Shown: positions 45,075-54,775, numbered from the stretch's first letter. The stretch is 64,000 nt of DNA from Paludibacteraceae bacterium (GCA_017937025.1 JAGBEJ010000012.1:62001-126000), one strand, 5' to 3'. Translations and numbers: made by a program. Notes: generated by a model not told the origin, from the sequence alone.

Positions 45075-45917
45075 TTATGAAAGTTCTTCATAATTTATTT
45101 CAAGAAACAACGCATTCAATAACAAATATTTCATTTTGGAAATATTCCTGCTTATTAAATTATCTGGACTAAAAAGAACCACAAACAAAATGAAATTGGG
45201 AAAATCTCTATACAACGTCACTTCTCTCGTAGGACAATATCTTGATGTAAAGATACGAATTCGTAAGTCAGGCTCTTCTTTTTCTTCTATACTTCCATTA
45301 CAATCTGACTCCATCAAATAATTGTTTTGAAAAGAAATCAACGCGTCCAATGAGTTGATTTCGTCATTTTTACTCCAAAAATTAATGTACGCCCATTCTT
45401 TATTTTCCACAGTAGCCTCTTCGAGGCTAAATCCTCTCTGATACAAAGTTGCAGCCATGCCATTTCTTCGTGTTCCATCTATTACCCAGCCAAATGGAGC
45501 GTTTACAACAACCCCATTATTGCCAACATATGGAATGGCACTTTTTGATTGAAACATTCCTAATCCATTCAAATTTAGAATATCAACCTCAATGTTATTC
45601 TCGCCTATGTGGGCACGATTTATAGCGGCTTTCGTAAAACCTTTTTCTGAAACTATTATTCCATAGTTTCCACCAACGTCTTTAACCATTCCAATAAAAG
45701 ACTCAACATCTTTGACATCGACCTTTGTATTATATCTCTTTGCATCTACTATATAAACAAGACCATTTTTATCTTTAATAAAGATATCTATTTGTCTTTT
45801 TCTTTTAGAAAATAAGCCATCAACAAAGATATTATATTGAATATTTGCGTTAAAGAAAACTCTTTGACATTCTATCAATACTATATTTTCATATTCTTTC
45901 CAATCTATAGCATTCAT
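45075..45917 (-). CDS. Mrr-like restriction endonuclease-fold protein
   Basis: A 280-residue protein whose first 120 residues match the Mrr catalytic domain of the PD-(D/E)XK superfamily: DWKEYENIVLIECQRVF helix, KRQIDIFIKDKNGLVYIVDAK with the catalytic Asp44, Asp58 and Lys60, then VDVKDVESFIGMVKDVGGNYGIIVSEKGFTKAA. Mrr enzymes cut modified or foreign DNA. Residues 130-280 form a second, unrecognised domain with many aromatic residues that could be the specificity or effector part. It starts 11 bases after the HNH gene stop, so the pair is an operon. AT-rich and probably acquired. Confidence 0.8.
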   Translation of the reverse strand: MNAIDWKEYENIVLIECQRVFFNANIQYNIFVDGLFSKRKRQIDIFIKDKNGLVYIVDAKRYNTKVDVKDVESFIGMVKDVGGNYGIIVSEKGFTKAAINRAHIGENNIEVDILNLNGLGMFQSKSAIPYVGNNGVVVNAPFGWVIDGTRRNGMAATLYQRGFSLEEATVENKEWAYINFWSKNDEINSLDALISFQNNYLMESDCNGSIEEKEEPDLRIRIFTSRYCPTREVTLYRDFPNFILFVVLFSPDNLISRNISKMKYLLLNALFLEINYEELS

Positions 45918-45928
45918 ATTAAAGTAAT

Positions 45929-46741
45929 TTAATCACAATAATACGCAGATTCTTGTGAACTAGTAAATTCCTTTTTGCAACGTTCCAATAAACCCAAATA
46001 ATCTTGATTGTATGCCACCAACTTCTCTAATACAACCACACAAAATTGCAAACATCTTGTTTTGAATTTCGTCAAATGATTAGGCAACGCAAGATTTATT
46101 ATTTCCCAATCTCTATCAAGCAAACTATTGTCATAGTATGGAATCTTCTCAAACAAACTATAATCTACTCCACACTTTTCACACTCCCTTTTTAAATCAT
46201 CTTGCAATTTACTTGAGGACTTGGCAATACTATCAATTGAACTTTGCAGACCGTCATACAGTTCTTTTATTTCTTTCATCAAAGAATAAAGGTCATTCTC
46301 TCCCAATTCCATTTTTAAACCTGTCCCATCATTCTCTTCCATCGACTTCAAACGCGACCAATACTTTTCAGACTCTATTTGCAACTGTTTTACCATTATG
46401 TCAGTTGCTTCCAATTGAGGTACCATATATTGGCTTTCATGATTCCCTTTTAGCCTTTTAAGTTCTTCCACAGAATACTGTTCTGGATGACTGTCTATAA
46501 TTTTATGATGTCTATGGCACATTAACACTAAATTATCATACCCATTCCTTTCTTCTTCCGTTTGTTGTTCATTGTATCTTGGTCCATCTGGGGAATACGC
46601 CTCAATATGACAACACTCTCCAGTTAGTGTTCCGTCATCCTCGAATATAGGAGCATGACATCCTCCAAAAGCACAACAATTCCCAGAGTGTGCATATAAT
46701 AGCCGCAATGTACTAGTTGTTATTGTACTACGTTTTGCCAT
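45929..46741 (-). CDS. HNH endonuclease with C-terminal helical domain
   Basis: A 270-residue protein. The HNH domain occupies residues 1-100: structural zinc Cys in GNCCAFGGCHAP (Cys22/23, Cys28), the core ECCHIEAYSPDGPRYN (Cys43/44, His45), NLVLMCHRHHKIID with Asn70, Cys75 and His78/79, and VEELKRLKGNHESQ, which is the common end of this HNH type. The remaining 170 residues are helical with a coiled-coil tendency (about 105-190) and no recognised domain. HNH proteins of this layout occur in restriction and defence loci. Partner of the Mrr-like gene by spacing. Confidence 0.82.
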   Translation of the reverse strand: MAKRSTITTSTLRLLYAHSGNCCAFGGCHAPIFEDDGTLTGECCHIEAYSPDGPRYNEQQTEEERNGYDNLVLMCHRHHKIIDSHPEQYSVEELKRLKGNHESQYMVPQLEATDIMVKQLQIESEKYWSRLKSMEENDGTGLKMELGENDLYSLMKEIKELYDGLQSSIDSIAKSSSKLQDDLKRECEKCGVDYSLFEKIPYYDNSLLDRDWEIINLALPNHLTKFKTRCLQFCVVVLEKLVAYNQDYLGLLERCKKEFTSSQESAYYCD

Positions 46742-46823
46742 AACTATTCTCTAAAAAAAAAAACATATCAAGAATTAAAGTTTAATCATTTTAATTGCGC
46801 ACATTCAGAACTCACTTCTTTTA

Positions 46824-47732
46824 TCATTTATCGCTGGAGGATTCTTTTAATGCGTATTTATACTCTGCCTTTAACTCTTTCATTAATGCATTAGTTGTAT
46901 TAATCATACTTTGAGCATAGACAACTGGGTAAATTGAACCACCCTCAGTTAATGAAGCCTCAGATTTAGCTTTAGACTTTCTATATAGTTTCCATGATTC
47001 AATATAATCCAAACTATTTGAACACAAATCCCCTTCCATCTGTAAAGCACGAATTTCCTCTATTAACGATTTTAGATCTTCATCTACTCTTTTAAACTCT
47101 TCAGTAGTTTCCTTTATCATTTTTTCAATAGTCGTTTTTGCAGAATTAGGAAATTGCTCCTCTATGATTACATCATTTGCTAATGATAAGAAATAATATG
47201 CATCGTTTACATAAACCTTAATCCTATCATAATTCAAATCATCTGCTGCTGATATTTCATGGCAATACATATGCCTTAAATCAAAGATATCATTTATAGA
47301 TTGTAATAGTTCTGAATAGTTTGAAGCCTTTTCTTTTATTTTATTCAAGAAGTTAATGTTCAATAATTGCGATATGGTATCATCAATAGTTTCAACTCTA
47401 CTACATGGAATTAAATATGAAAGATAATCTCCTAGTGTAATTTCATTATCCTGGAAAGCTCCTAGTATATCAAAATCATAGCCTATATTCTTCAACGCTT
47501 TAACATTCCTTATTCGTCCTCTGAATTTAGGGTCATCCATGATTTCTTTATATTTACCTCTAAAAAACTCTTGAAAACAAGCAACAATCTTAACCGGGAC
47601 ATATTCAAATTTCTGAAGTTCATCAGTTTCTTTATAAATATCAACAAGCCCTCTCAATTCATATAATACATCATAAAAATGCTTATCACGTCCCAAATAT
47701 TTCTTTATTTCTAATAATGATTTACAATTCAT
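46824..47732 (-). CDS. HEPN-type protein with LprI-like C-terminal region
   Basis: A 302-residue, mostly helical protein without a signal peptide. Residues 140-195 carry IFDLRHMYCHE, i.e. Arg153-x4-His158, the catalytic motif of HEPN RNases, placed between two helices as in MAE_28990-like HEPN proteins. The C-terminus (about 245-300: WKLYRKSKAKSEASLTEGGSIY, then YAQSMINTTNALMKELK) resembles the end of LprI/DUF1311 domains, normally periplasmic. Together they suggest an RNase or toxin-like defence protein, which is inference. The start at 47732 (MNCKSLLEIKKYLG) is preferred over 47789. An 82-base gap follows before the HNH gene. Confidence 0.65.
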   Translation of the reverse strand: MNCKSLLEIKKYLGRDKHFYDVLYELRGLVDIYKETDELQKFEYVPVKIVACFQEFFRGKYKEIMDDPKFRGRIRNVKALKNIGYDFDILGAFQDNEITLGDYLSYLIPCSRVETIDDTISQLLNINFLNKIKEKASNYSELLQSINDIFDLRHMYCHEISAADDLNYDRIKVYVNDAYYFLSLANDVIIEEQFPNSAKTTIEKMIKETTEEFKRVDEDLKSLIEEIRALQMEGDLCSNSLDYIESWKLYRKSKAKSEASLTEGGSIYPVVYAQSMINTTNALMKELKAEYKYALKESSSDK

Positions 47733-47861
47733 CGTTATATATCTCCATCCTCGCCAAAAGCGAATACTATTATTAAATTTCTTCCTCATTAAGCAACAAC
47801 AATGCCAATGCTAATAAATTTAACAACAAGATAAAAAATCCGCATTCCCTTAGAAAAATCA

Positions 47862-47925
47862 TGACATTTTGTCATCAAAAATATGATACGCATACTCTCT
47901 CCACCAACCCAATGACAGTTCGTCA
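47862..47925. promoter_or_regulatory. Two TGAC-N5-GTCA inverted repeats in the cysS/HEPN divergent gap
   Basis: TGAC-ATTTT-GTCA (47862-47874, extended to a 15-base palindrome 47861-47875) and TGAC-AGTTC-GTCA (47913-47925) are 51 bases apart, about five helical turns. They could be operators for the divergent HEPN promoter. Inference from sequence only. Confidence 0.45.
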
Positions 47926-47991
47926 GTCCTAATCAAATGCCTCCCCCTTCCTCCGGTCGTTCTTAATGCCATTTTTAATTCTTAATTTCTT

Positions 47992-47999
47992 ACCTTTGT
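47992..47999 (+). promoter_or_regulatory. -7 element of cysS
   Basis: TACCTTTG, full match to TAnnTTTG, 27 bases before the cysS ATG; a T run but no exact TTTG upstream. Confidence 0.6.
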
Positions 48000-48026
48000 G
48001 GTTCATTACATAGAAACAAGAAGATT

Positions 48027-49520
48027 ATGGATCATAAACTCGTCATCTATAACACATTAACAAGGCAGAAACAACTCTTCGTGCCTATACACGACGACAA
48101 AGTGGGCATGTACGTCTGCGGACCTACTGTCTATGGCGACGCACACCTCGGACACGCACGTCCAGCCATCACTTTCGACATACTTTTCCGTATGCTCAAG
48201 CACCTTGGCTACAAAGTGCGCTATGTCCGCAACATAACCGACGTGGGACACCTGGAGCATGACGCCGACGAGGGCGAGGACAAGATAGCAAAGAAAGCGC
48301 GCCTCGAGCAGCTGGAGCCTATGGAGGTGGTGCAGCACTACCTGAACCGCTACCACCACGACATGGAGCTGCTGAACGTGCTGCCGCCAAGCATCGAGCC
48401 GCACGCTTCGGGCCACATCATAGAGCAGATTGAATACATCAAGAAGATACTTGAGAACGGCTACGCTTACGAGAGCAACGGCTCGATATACTTCGACGTG
48501 GAGAAATACAACAAGAAATTCAACTACGGCAAGCTGTCAGGACGCAATATCGAGGAGCTTCTCGAGACTACACGCGAGCTGGACGGTCAGACCGAAAAGC
48601 ACCATACTTACGACTTCGCCTTGTGGAAGAAAGCGCAGCCGGAGCACATAATGCGCTGGCCTTCGCCTTGGAGCGACGGCTTCCCAGGCTGGCACCTTGA
48701 GTGCTCGACCATGGGAACAAAATACCTGGGCGAGACATTCGACATTCACGGCGGCGGACTGGACCTCATGTTCCCTCACCACGAGTGCGAGATAGCGCAA
48801 TCGACTGCCGCTCTCGGCCATGAGACCGTGAAGTACTGGATGCACAACAACATGATTACCATCGACGGCAAGAAGATGGGCAAGTCGCTCGGCAACTTCA
48901 TCACACTTGAGGAGTTCTTCAACGGAAGCCACAAGGACAATGACGGCAACGAGATGCTTGCGCAGGCTTACTCGCCTATGACAATACGCTTCTTCATACT
49001 GCAAGCGCACTACCGCAGCACAGTGGACTTCAGCAACGAGGCTCTGCAAGCTGCCGAGAAGGGTCTGCAGCGTTTCTCAGAAGGCTACGCGCGCCTGCAG
49101 AAACTTCAGCCATCAGCAGAATCGTCTGTCGATGTCAAGGACCTCCGCAAAAAATGCGAGGAGGCCATGCTCGACGACCTCAACTGCCCTATCGCCATCG
49201 CACATCTGTTTGACGCTATCAAGGCAATCAATACCGTTTATGACGGCAAGGGAACTATCTCTGCCGACGACCTCGCCGAACTCAAGGATGTGTTCAAGAC
49301 TTATGTCATTGACATTCTTGGGCTCAAGCTGGAGGACAACAACGGCGACAACAGCGCCGACGCGTTCAACGGAGCAATCGACCTTCTGCTCAATATCCGT
49401 CAGGAGGCCAAAGCGAACAAGGACTGGGCGACTGCCGACAAGATACGCAACCAGCTCAACGAACTGGGATTCAGCATCAAGGACGGCAAGGACCACGTTG
49501 AATGGACTCTTAACAAGTAA
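48027..49520 (+). CDS. cysS: Cysteinyl-tRNA synthetase
   Basis: A 497-residue class I synthetase that charges tRNA-Cys. Signatures are complete: [20 protein letters not shown] with the zinc Cys and the HIGH motif as [38 protein letters not shown] with further zinc ligands, and [17 protein letters not shown], the KMSKS loop as KMGKS. The C-terminal anticodon-binding helices end in [16 protein letters not shown]. Length is normal. The ABC-F gene follows after nine bases. Confidence 0.96.
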   Translation: MDHKLVIYNTLTRQKQLFVPIHDDKVGMYVCGPTVYGDAHLGHARPAITFDILFRMLKHLGYKVRYVRNITDVGHLEHDADEGEDKIAKKARLEQLEPMEVVQHYLNRYHHDMELLNVLPPSIEPHASGHIIEQIEYIKKILENGYAYESNGSIYFDVEKYNKKFNYGKLSGRNIEELLETTRELDGQTEKHHTYDFALWKKAQPEHIMRWPSPWSDGFPGWHLECSTMGTKYLGETFDIHGGGLDLMFPHHECEIAQSTAALGHETVKYWMHNNMITIDGKKMGKSLGNFITLEEFFNGSHKDNDGNEMLAQAYSPMTIRFFILQAHYRSTVDFSNEALQAAEKGLQRFSEGYARLQKLQPSAESSVDVKDLRKKCEEAMLDDLNCPIAIAHLFDAIKAINTVYDGKGTISADDLAELKDVFKTYVIDILGLKLEDNNGDNSADAFNGAIDLLLNIRQEAKANKDWATADKIRNQLNELGFSIKDGKDHVEWTLNK

Positions 49521-49529
49521 TTACGGATT

Positions 49530-51431
49530 ATGGCGAGCTGCTTGCAAGTTGAGGGACTTTCTAAAAGATTCGGCGACAGAGAATTGTTCTCCGACATATC
49601 TTTCGGCATTTCCGATTCTCAGCGAGTGGCAATCGTGGCACAGAACGGTGCTGGCAAGACCACGCTCCTGTCCATCATCTCCGGCGAGGAGGATTATCAG
49701 AGCGGAAGCATAGCATTCCGCAAGGATCTCCGTGTGGGCTATCTCAGACAGACTCCGAACTTCAACCCCGACGACTCGGTGATGGACGCATGCTTCTCCA
49801 CCGGCAATGAGATGACGTCCGTCATCAGGCAGTACGAGAACATGACCGAGAAAATCGCTAACGGCATAAGCATTGACGATTCACGTTATCAGCAGTTATT
49901 GTCCGAGATGGACAGACTCAAGGCGTGGGATTACGAGAACAGGATAAAACAGATTCTCAGCAAGCTGAACATCAGAAACTTCGACCAGCGCATGGGCGAG
50001 CTTTCCGGCGGACAGCAGAAACGTGTCGCCCTAGCCAATGTGCTCATATCCGAACCAGAACTGCTGATTCTTGACGAGCCTACCAACCACCTCGACATAG
50101 AAATGGTGGAATGGCTTGAGGACTTCCTGAACAACAGCAAGATGGCGTTGCTCATGGTCACTCACGACCGCTACTTCTTAGATAGAGTATGCTCCGACAT
50201 ACTCGAAATAGCCGAGCACACGCTCTTCCACTACAAAGGCAACTACAGCTACTACCTTGAGAAAAAGCAGGAGCGCATCGACAACTTCAACGCCGAGACC
50301 GAACGCGTCAAGAACATCTACAGAAGGGAACTCTCGTGGATACGCCGCCAGCCTCAGGCACGTGCCGGGAAAGCGCGCTACCGCATAGAGGCTTTCGCCG
50401 AGATAGAGGCACGCGCCAAGATGCGCAAGGAGGAGAAGCAGGTGGCGCTGGAGATGAAGTCGCAATACATCGGCTCAAAAATATTCGAAGCGAAATACAT
50501 ATCAAAGGCTTTCGGCGAGCACAAAATTCTCGACAACTTCTACTACAACTTCTCGCGATACGACAAAGTGGGCATCGTGGGCAAGAACGGAAGCGGAAAA
50601 TCAACGTTTCTGAAGATGCTGCTCGGACTGGAGAAACCGGATTCGGGCTCGTTTGACATAGGCGAAACCATAAAGTTCGGATACTACAGCCAGGAAGGAC
50701 TGAAGTTCGACGAGCAGATGAAGGTCATCGATGTCGTGCGCAACATAGCCGAAGAGATACAGATGGGCAACGGACGAAAACTCACTGCCGCGCAACTGCT
50801 GCAGATGTTCCTCTTCCCGCCATCCACTCAATACAACTACGTGTACAAACTCAGCGGAGGCGAAAGGCGCAGACTGTACCTTTGCACAGTGCTGATGCAG
50901 AACCCGAACTTCCTGATTCTCGACGAGCCGACTAACGACCTTGACGTGACGACGCTTGAAGTCCTCGAGGAATATCTCATCGGATTCAAAGGCTGCATTC
51001 TCGTTGTGTCGCACGACCGATTCTTCATGGACAAGGTTGTGGACCATATCCTGGCCTTCGAGGGCGACGGCAAGATAAAGGACTATCCTGGCAACTACAC
51101 CGACTACCGCGAGTGGAAGGCGCTGCAGGAAGCCAAGAAGGCCGAGGAAGTGAAAAGCGCCGATAAACAGCCCCAAGACAAGCAGCCTGCGAGACGCTCC
51201 CATTCGTCCGACGCCAAGCGCAAGATGACGTTCAAGGAGAAACGCGAGTTCGAAGCCCTGGACGCCGACATAAATGCCTGGGAAACCGAGAAAGCCGAAA
51301 TCGAAAAGGCTTTCGCCGACGGACTGTCCGACCCGGACAAGATAACCGAACTGTCAAAAAGGCTTGAAGTCATCAATGCCGAACTGGACGAGAAGTCAAT
51401 GCGCTGGCTCGAACTCTCCGAATTAGACTAA
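49530..51431 (+). CDS. ABC-F family ATPase
   Basis: A 633-residue cytoplasmic protein with two ABC ATPase domains and no membrane segment, as in ABC-F translation or ribosome-protection factors (Uup/YdiF type). Domain 1: Walker A QNGAGKTTLL (about 38-47), signature LSGGQQKRVALAN, Walker B LLILDEPTNHLDI. Linker with the arginine-rich RRELSWIRRQPQARAGKARYRIE. Domain 2: GKNGSGKSTFLKM, LSGGERRRLYL and FLILDEPTNDLDV. The C-terminal coiled coil (about 530-633) includes KMTFKEKREFEALDADI, typical for Uup, which binds DNA or the ribosome. Confidence 0.93.
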   Translation: MASCLQVEGLSKRFGDRELFSDISFGISDSQRVAIVAQNGAGKTTLLSIISGEEDYQSGSIAFRKDLRVGYLRQTPNFNPDDSVMDACFSTGNEMTSVIRQYENMTEKIANGISIDDSRYQQLLSEMDRLKAWDYENRIKQILSKLNIRNFDQRMGELSGGQQKRVALANVLISEPELLILDEPTNHLDIEMVEWLEDFLNNSKMALLMVTHDRYFLDRVCSDILEIAEHTLFHYKGNYSYYLEKKQERIDNFNAETERVKNIYRRELSWIRRQPQARAGKARYRIEAFAEIEARAKMRKEEKQVALEMKSQYIGSKIFEAKYISKAFGEHKILDNFYYNFSRYDKVGIVGKNGSGKSTFLKMLLGLEKPDSGSFDIGETIKFGYYSQEGLKFDEQMKVIDVVRNIAEEIQMGNGRKLTAAQLLQMFLFPPSTQYNYVYKLSGGERRRLYLCTVLMQNPNFLILDEPTNDLDVTTLEVLEEYLIGFKGCILVVSHDRFFMDKVVDHILAFEGDGKIKDYPGNYTDYREWKALQEAKKAEEVKSADKQPQDKQPARRSHSSDAKRKMTFKEKREFEALDADINAWETEKAEIEKAFADGLSDPDKITELSKRLEVINAELDEKSMRWLELSELD

Positions 51432-51438
51432 ACAAAAA

Positions 51439-51464
51439 ACGGAAAGAAGTAGCCTCCTTTCCGT
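51439..51464. terminator. Terminator between the ABC-F gene and nadB
   Basis: ACGGAAAG, a ten-base loop and CTTTCCGT, with an A run before it and a T-rich tract after; serves both convergent genes. Confidence 0.75.
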
Positions 51465-51485
51465 CATTTTCAATAACAGCACGAC

Positions 51486-53063
51486 TTAATTCGTCTGCGA
51501 ATTCTTCTTTGGATAATCTATCGTGTAATGAAGTCCACGGCTTTCCTTGCGCGCCTGAGCCTGAGTTATAATAAGATAAGCCACATCTATGATGTTTCGC
51601 AGCTCGCATATCTCGCGGCTCACGACACTGCGTTCAAACAGTTCGCGTGTCTCTTCATAAAGTATCTTCAGACGTGTGATGGCGCGCTTCAGACGCAAAT
51701 TGCTACGCACAATGCCCACATAGGTTGACATCATCTGCTCCACTTCCTTCTGGCTCTGTGTTATCAGCACCATCTCCTCGTTCAGGGCTGTGCCTTCGTC
51801 GTTCCAGTCAGGGATGGCTTCGTTATAAGAATACTTGTCAATATTGGCCTTTGCATGCTGCGCGGCCGCCTCGGCATAAACCACAGCCTCTATAAGCGAA
51901 TTGCTGGCAAGACGATTTGCGCCATGCAAGCCTGTGCAACTGCACTCGCCCACAGCATACATTCTGTGTATTGTTGACTCCGCATTCTCGTTCACAGCGA
52001 TGCCTCCGCATAAATAATGCTGAGCAGGCACAACTGGTATATAGTCCTTTGTTATGTCTATGCCAAGACTCAGGCACTTGTTGTATATCGTTGGGTAGCC
52101 GTCCTTTGTCTCCTGAGCATCCTTATGCGTCACGTCAAGATACACATAGTCCGAGCCGGCTAATTTCATCTCGTTGTCAATGGCGCGGGCAACAATGTCT
52201 CTCGGTGCCAAGGAACCACGCTTGTCATACTTGTACATGAACTCGTTTCCGTTCAGGTCTCTGAGCACTGCACCGTAGCCTCTCAACGCCTCTGTTATCA
52301 GAAACGAAGGGCGCACACCCGGGTTGTAAAGCACTGTCGGATGGAACTGCACGAACTCCATGTCCTTGATTATCGCTCTCGCACGGTGAGCCATGGCTAT
52401 TCCGTCGCCAGTCGCTACTATCGGATTGGACGTGTTGCTGTAAACATTGCCTATGCCGCCCGTTGCCAACAATGTCACTTTGGACAGGAACGTATAGATG
52501 TTGTTGTCCTTCTGGTTCAGTATGTATGCGCCGTAGCACTCAATGTCCGGAGTGTGGTGTGTCACCCATTCTCCCATGTGGTGCTGCGTTATTATGTCTA
52601 TCGCGAAATGATGGTCGAAAATGTCAATGTTCGCGTTCTCCTTGACTTTCTTTATGAGGCTTTCCTGTATCTCAGCGCCAGTGTTGTCCTTGTGGTGCAG
52701 GATTCTGAATTCAGAATGTCCGCCTTCTCTGTGCAAGTCGAACTTTCCGTCCTTCTTGTCGAAGTCCACGCCCCATTTCAACAGCTCCTGTATCTCGGCA
52801 GGAGCATCCTTCACCACCTTCTCCACAGCCTTGCGGTCACAATGTCCGTCACCGGCTATCAGCGTGTCCTCTATGTGTTTCTCGAAGTTATCTACAAGCG
52901 TGTTTGTCACAGACGCGACTCCGCCCTGCGCCAAATAGGTGTTTGCCTCTTCAAGATCCGTTTTGCATATCAATGCTACCTTGCCTTTGTCAGCAACTTT
53001 AAGAGCGAAACTCATTCCTGCGATTCCACTTCCTATCACCAAAAAATCATACTTGTATGTCAT
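51486..53063 (-). CDS. nadB: L-aspartate oxidase
   Basis: A 525-residue flavoenzyme that oxidises aspartate to iminoaspartate, the first step of NAD synthesis; fumarate can be its anaerobic acceptor, in keeping with frdCAB here. FAD motif FLVIGSGIAGMSFALKVAD (about 6-24), AQGGVAS, EGGHSEFRILHHKDNTG, the active-site region FVQFHPTVLYNP, APRDIVARAID and HYLCGGIAVNENAES, and GANRLASNSLIEAVVYAE. Related to frdA but with the NadB active-site pattern. Its ATG lies in the same frame as the upstream permease, seven codons after its TAG. Confidence 0.93.
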   Translation of the reverse strand: MTYKYDFLVIGSGIAGMSFALKVADKGKVALICKTDLEEANTYLAQGGVASVTNTLVDNFEKHIEDTLIAGDGHCDRKAVEKVVKDAPAEIQELLKWGVDFDKKDGKFDLHREGGHSEFRILHHKDNTGAEIQESLIKKVKENANIDIFDHHFAIDIITQHHMGEWVTHHTPDIECYGAYILNQKDNNIYTFLSKVTLLATGGIGNVYSNTSNPIVATGDGIAMAHRARAIIKDMEFVQFHPTVLYNPGVRPSFLITEALRGYGAVLRDLNGNEFMYKYDKRGSLAPRDIVARAIDNEMKLAGSDYVYLDVTHKDAQETKDGYPTIYNKCLSLGIDITKDYIPVVPAQHYLCGGIAVNENAESTIHRMYAVGECSCTGLHGANRLASNSLIEAVVYAEAAAQHAKANIDKYSYNEAIPDWNDEGTALNEEMVLITQSQKEVEQMMSTYVGIVRSNLRLKRAITRLKILYEETRELFERSVVSREICELRNIIDVAYLIITQAQARKESRGLHYTIDYPKKNSQTN

Positions 53064-53081
53064 TGTTACTATTTTATGATT

Positions 53082-54296
53082 CTACTTTTTCTCTTTTATT
53101 TGACTTGCTGGGTAATACGCAGCAGCCAACCCCATAAGAGCGACTGTAGCAAATACTATCAGAATGTCTGATACCTGCAGTTCCACCGGATACGGCATCA
53201 CTGTCATTCCGTCACCCGACGGCACTGTTATGAAGCCCATGTTCTCTTGCAGCACGCACAACAACGCACCGAGCAATATTCCTATCACACAGCCGAGCAA
53301 TGATATCATCCAGCCTTCTATCGTGAATATCCTCTTTATCAATCCCGACGTCGCGCCCATATTCCTGAGTGTCCTTATGTCATCGCTCTTGTCTATTATC
53401 AGCATCGATAATGACCCGATAATATTGAATATCGCTATCAGCAGTATGAACGCCAGAATAAGGAACGTGATCCATTTCTCCACCTTCATTATCTTGAAGT
53501 AGTCTTCCTGCTGCTCATATCTGTCCTTCACCTTGAAGCCGTCGCCAAGCACAGTCTCTATCTGTTTTTTGACATCATTGACGTTCTCCCCCTTCTTTAC
53601 ACCGATTTCAACCGAAGTGACAGCTCCGTCTGCATATTCGAATATTTTCCTCGCCAAATCAATAGACACAATGACGAGTTTGTTGTCATATTCTGGTTGC
53701 TGGACAGAAAAAACCGCCGACGTAAACACCCTCTCTGTATTGAAACTGTTTTCCGGATTCACCAAGTTCACACGCCCTTCTCGCTTTGGCGCATAAATAT
53801 AAAGAGGCTGCACTCCGTAAGGAATACAACCTAATTCCGCAGACACTCCGACACCAGGAACGCCATAGTTGAACACATTGTCGCTAAGCGTATAATTTCC
53901 AGCCACAATAATCTTGTCAAGCCCAACCATCTTATCAAAACCCTCGCCTACTCCCTTCACTACACCGGTTTCCTGTTTGTCGCCACATCTTAACAAGGCA
54001 TTCTCCTCAACCACCTGTGTGCAATACTCAACGCCCTTTATCTTCTTCACCTCATTCCATTTGTCATCCACGACAAACGACTTGCCCTCCACAGACGCGA
54101 TTTTAAGGTCTGGGTCGAACGTGCTAAACAAACTCTCGACCTGAGCGCCGAAACCATTGAAAACGGAAAGAACGCATATTATCGCGAACGTCCCGACGCA
54201 TACTCCCACCGCCGATATTCCCGAGATTATATTTATCGCGTTGTGCGACTTCTTCGAGAACAAATATCTTTTAGCTATGTGCAGTGCTATATCCAT
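53082..54296 (-). CDS. LolC/E-type ABC transporter permease
   Basis: A 404-residue inner membrane permease of the FtsX/MacB superfamily. Four transmembrane helices: one near the N-terminus (NIISGISAVGVCVGTFAIICVLSVFNGF, about 19-46), a large periplasmic domain (about 50-270), and three at the C-terminus (LILAFILLIAIFNIIGSLSML, GCVIGILLGALLCVLQ, ILIVFATVALMGLAAAYYPAS). The first residues and size match LolC/LolE lipoprotein-releasing permeases. The matching ATPase gene is not adjacent. Starts inside the TAATG overlap with rbfA and ends in TAG. Confidence 0.85.
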   Translation of the reverse strand: MDIALHIAKRYLFSKKSHNAINIISGISAVGVCVGTFAIICVLSVFNGFGAQVESLFSTFDPDLKIASVEGKSFVVDDKWNEVKKIKGVEYCTQVVEENALLRCGDKQETGVVKGVGEGFDKMVGLDKIIVAGNYTLSDNVFNYGVPGVGVSAELGCIPYGVQPLYIYAPKREGRVNLVNPENSFNTERVFTSAVFSVQQPEYDNKLVIVSIDLARKIFEYADGAVTSVEIGVKKGENVNDVKKQIETVLGDGFKVKDRYEQQEDYFKIMKVEKWITFLILAFILLIAIFNIIGSLSMLIIDKSDDIRTLRNMGATSGLIKRIFTIEGWMISLLGCVIGILLGALLCVLQENMGFITVPSGDGMTVMPYPVELQVSDILIVFATVALMGLAAAYYPASQIKEKK

Positions 54297-54691
54297 TAAG
54301 CCTGTCCTTCCGAATCCTTTGCTGACTTTGGTTTATTGTTCTCAAGCTTTTCCTTGTCCTTCTTCAGCAAATCATCTATGTGGTCTATATAATCCAAAGT
54401 GTCGTCAAGGTGGAATACCAATTCTGGAATTATGCGAAGCTGATGGCGCATTCTGTTGCCTAATTCGAAACGAATATTCTTGTCATTGAGTTTTATAAGC
54501 TCCATGACAGCCTCGCCCTTGTCTGTTGGGAACAGACTAAGGTTTATATGCGCAATGCTCAAGTCCGCACTTACATTTATGCTGGTTACAGTTATAATAA
54601 CCCCTCCGTTGTTCCTTGCGAGTTTCAGGAATATGTCGCTAAGCTCCTTTTGCAGGAGTCTGCTTATCTTCTGTTGTCTTGTACTCTCCAT
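54296..54691 (-). CDS. rbfA: Ribosome-binding factor A
   Basis: A 131-residue KH-fold protein that binds the 30S subunit and helps 16S rRNA 5'-end processing. Family features are STRQQKISRLLQKELSDIFLKLA at the start, VTSINVSADLSIAHINLSLFP and the IRFELGNRMRHQLRIIPELVFHLDDTLDYIDHIDDLL end. The start at 54691 is preferred to the upstream Met at 54751, which overlaps the promoter. A Lys/Pro-rich tail follows. Its stop overlaps the permease ATG. Confidence 0.93.
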   Translation of the reverse strand: MESTRQQKISRLLQKELSDIFLKLARNNGGVIITVTSINVSADLSIAHINLSLFPTDKGEAVMELIKLNDKNIRFELGNRMRHQLRIIPELVFHLDDTLDYIDHIDDLLKKDKEKLENNKPKSAKDSEGQA

Positions 54692-54748
54692 ATAGTTTTC
54701 TTTTTCTGTTTCGACACTCAGCCATCCTGATGTGCCTTTTAAACATCG

Positions 54749-54756
54749 CAAATTTA
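54749..54756 (-). promoter_or_regulatory. -7 element of the rbfA operon
   Basis: On the minus strand TAAATTTG, 58 bases before the rbfA ATG. Confidence 0.5.
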
Positions 54757-54775
54757 CTCATTTAAAAGTAAAAAA

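Noticed and set aside
44221..47950. Integrated phage or transposon at the AT-rich island
   Set aside because: No integrase, transposase, tRNA target or flanking direct repeats are visible; composition and gene content alone suggest transfer.
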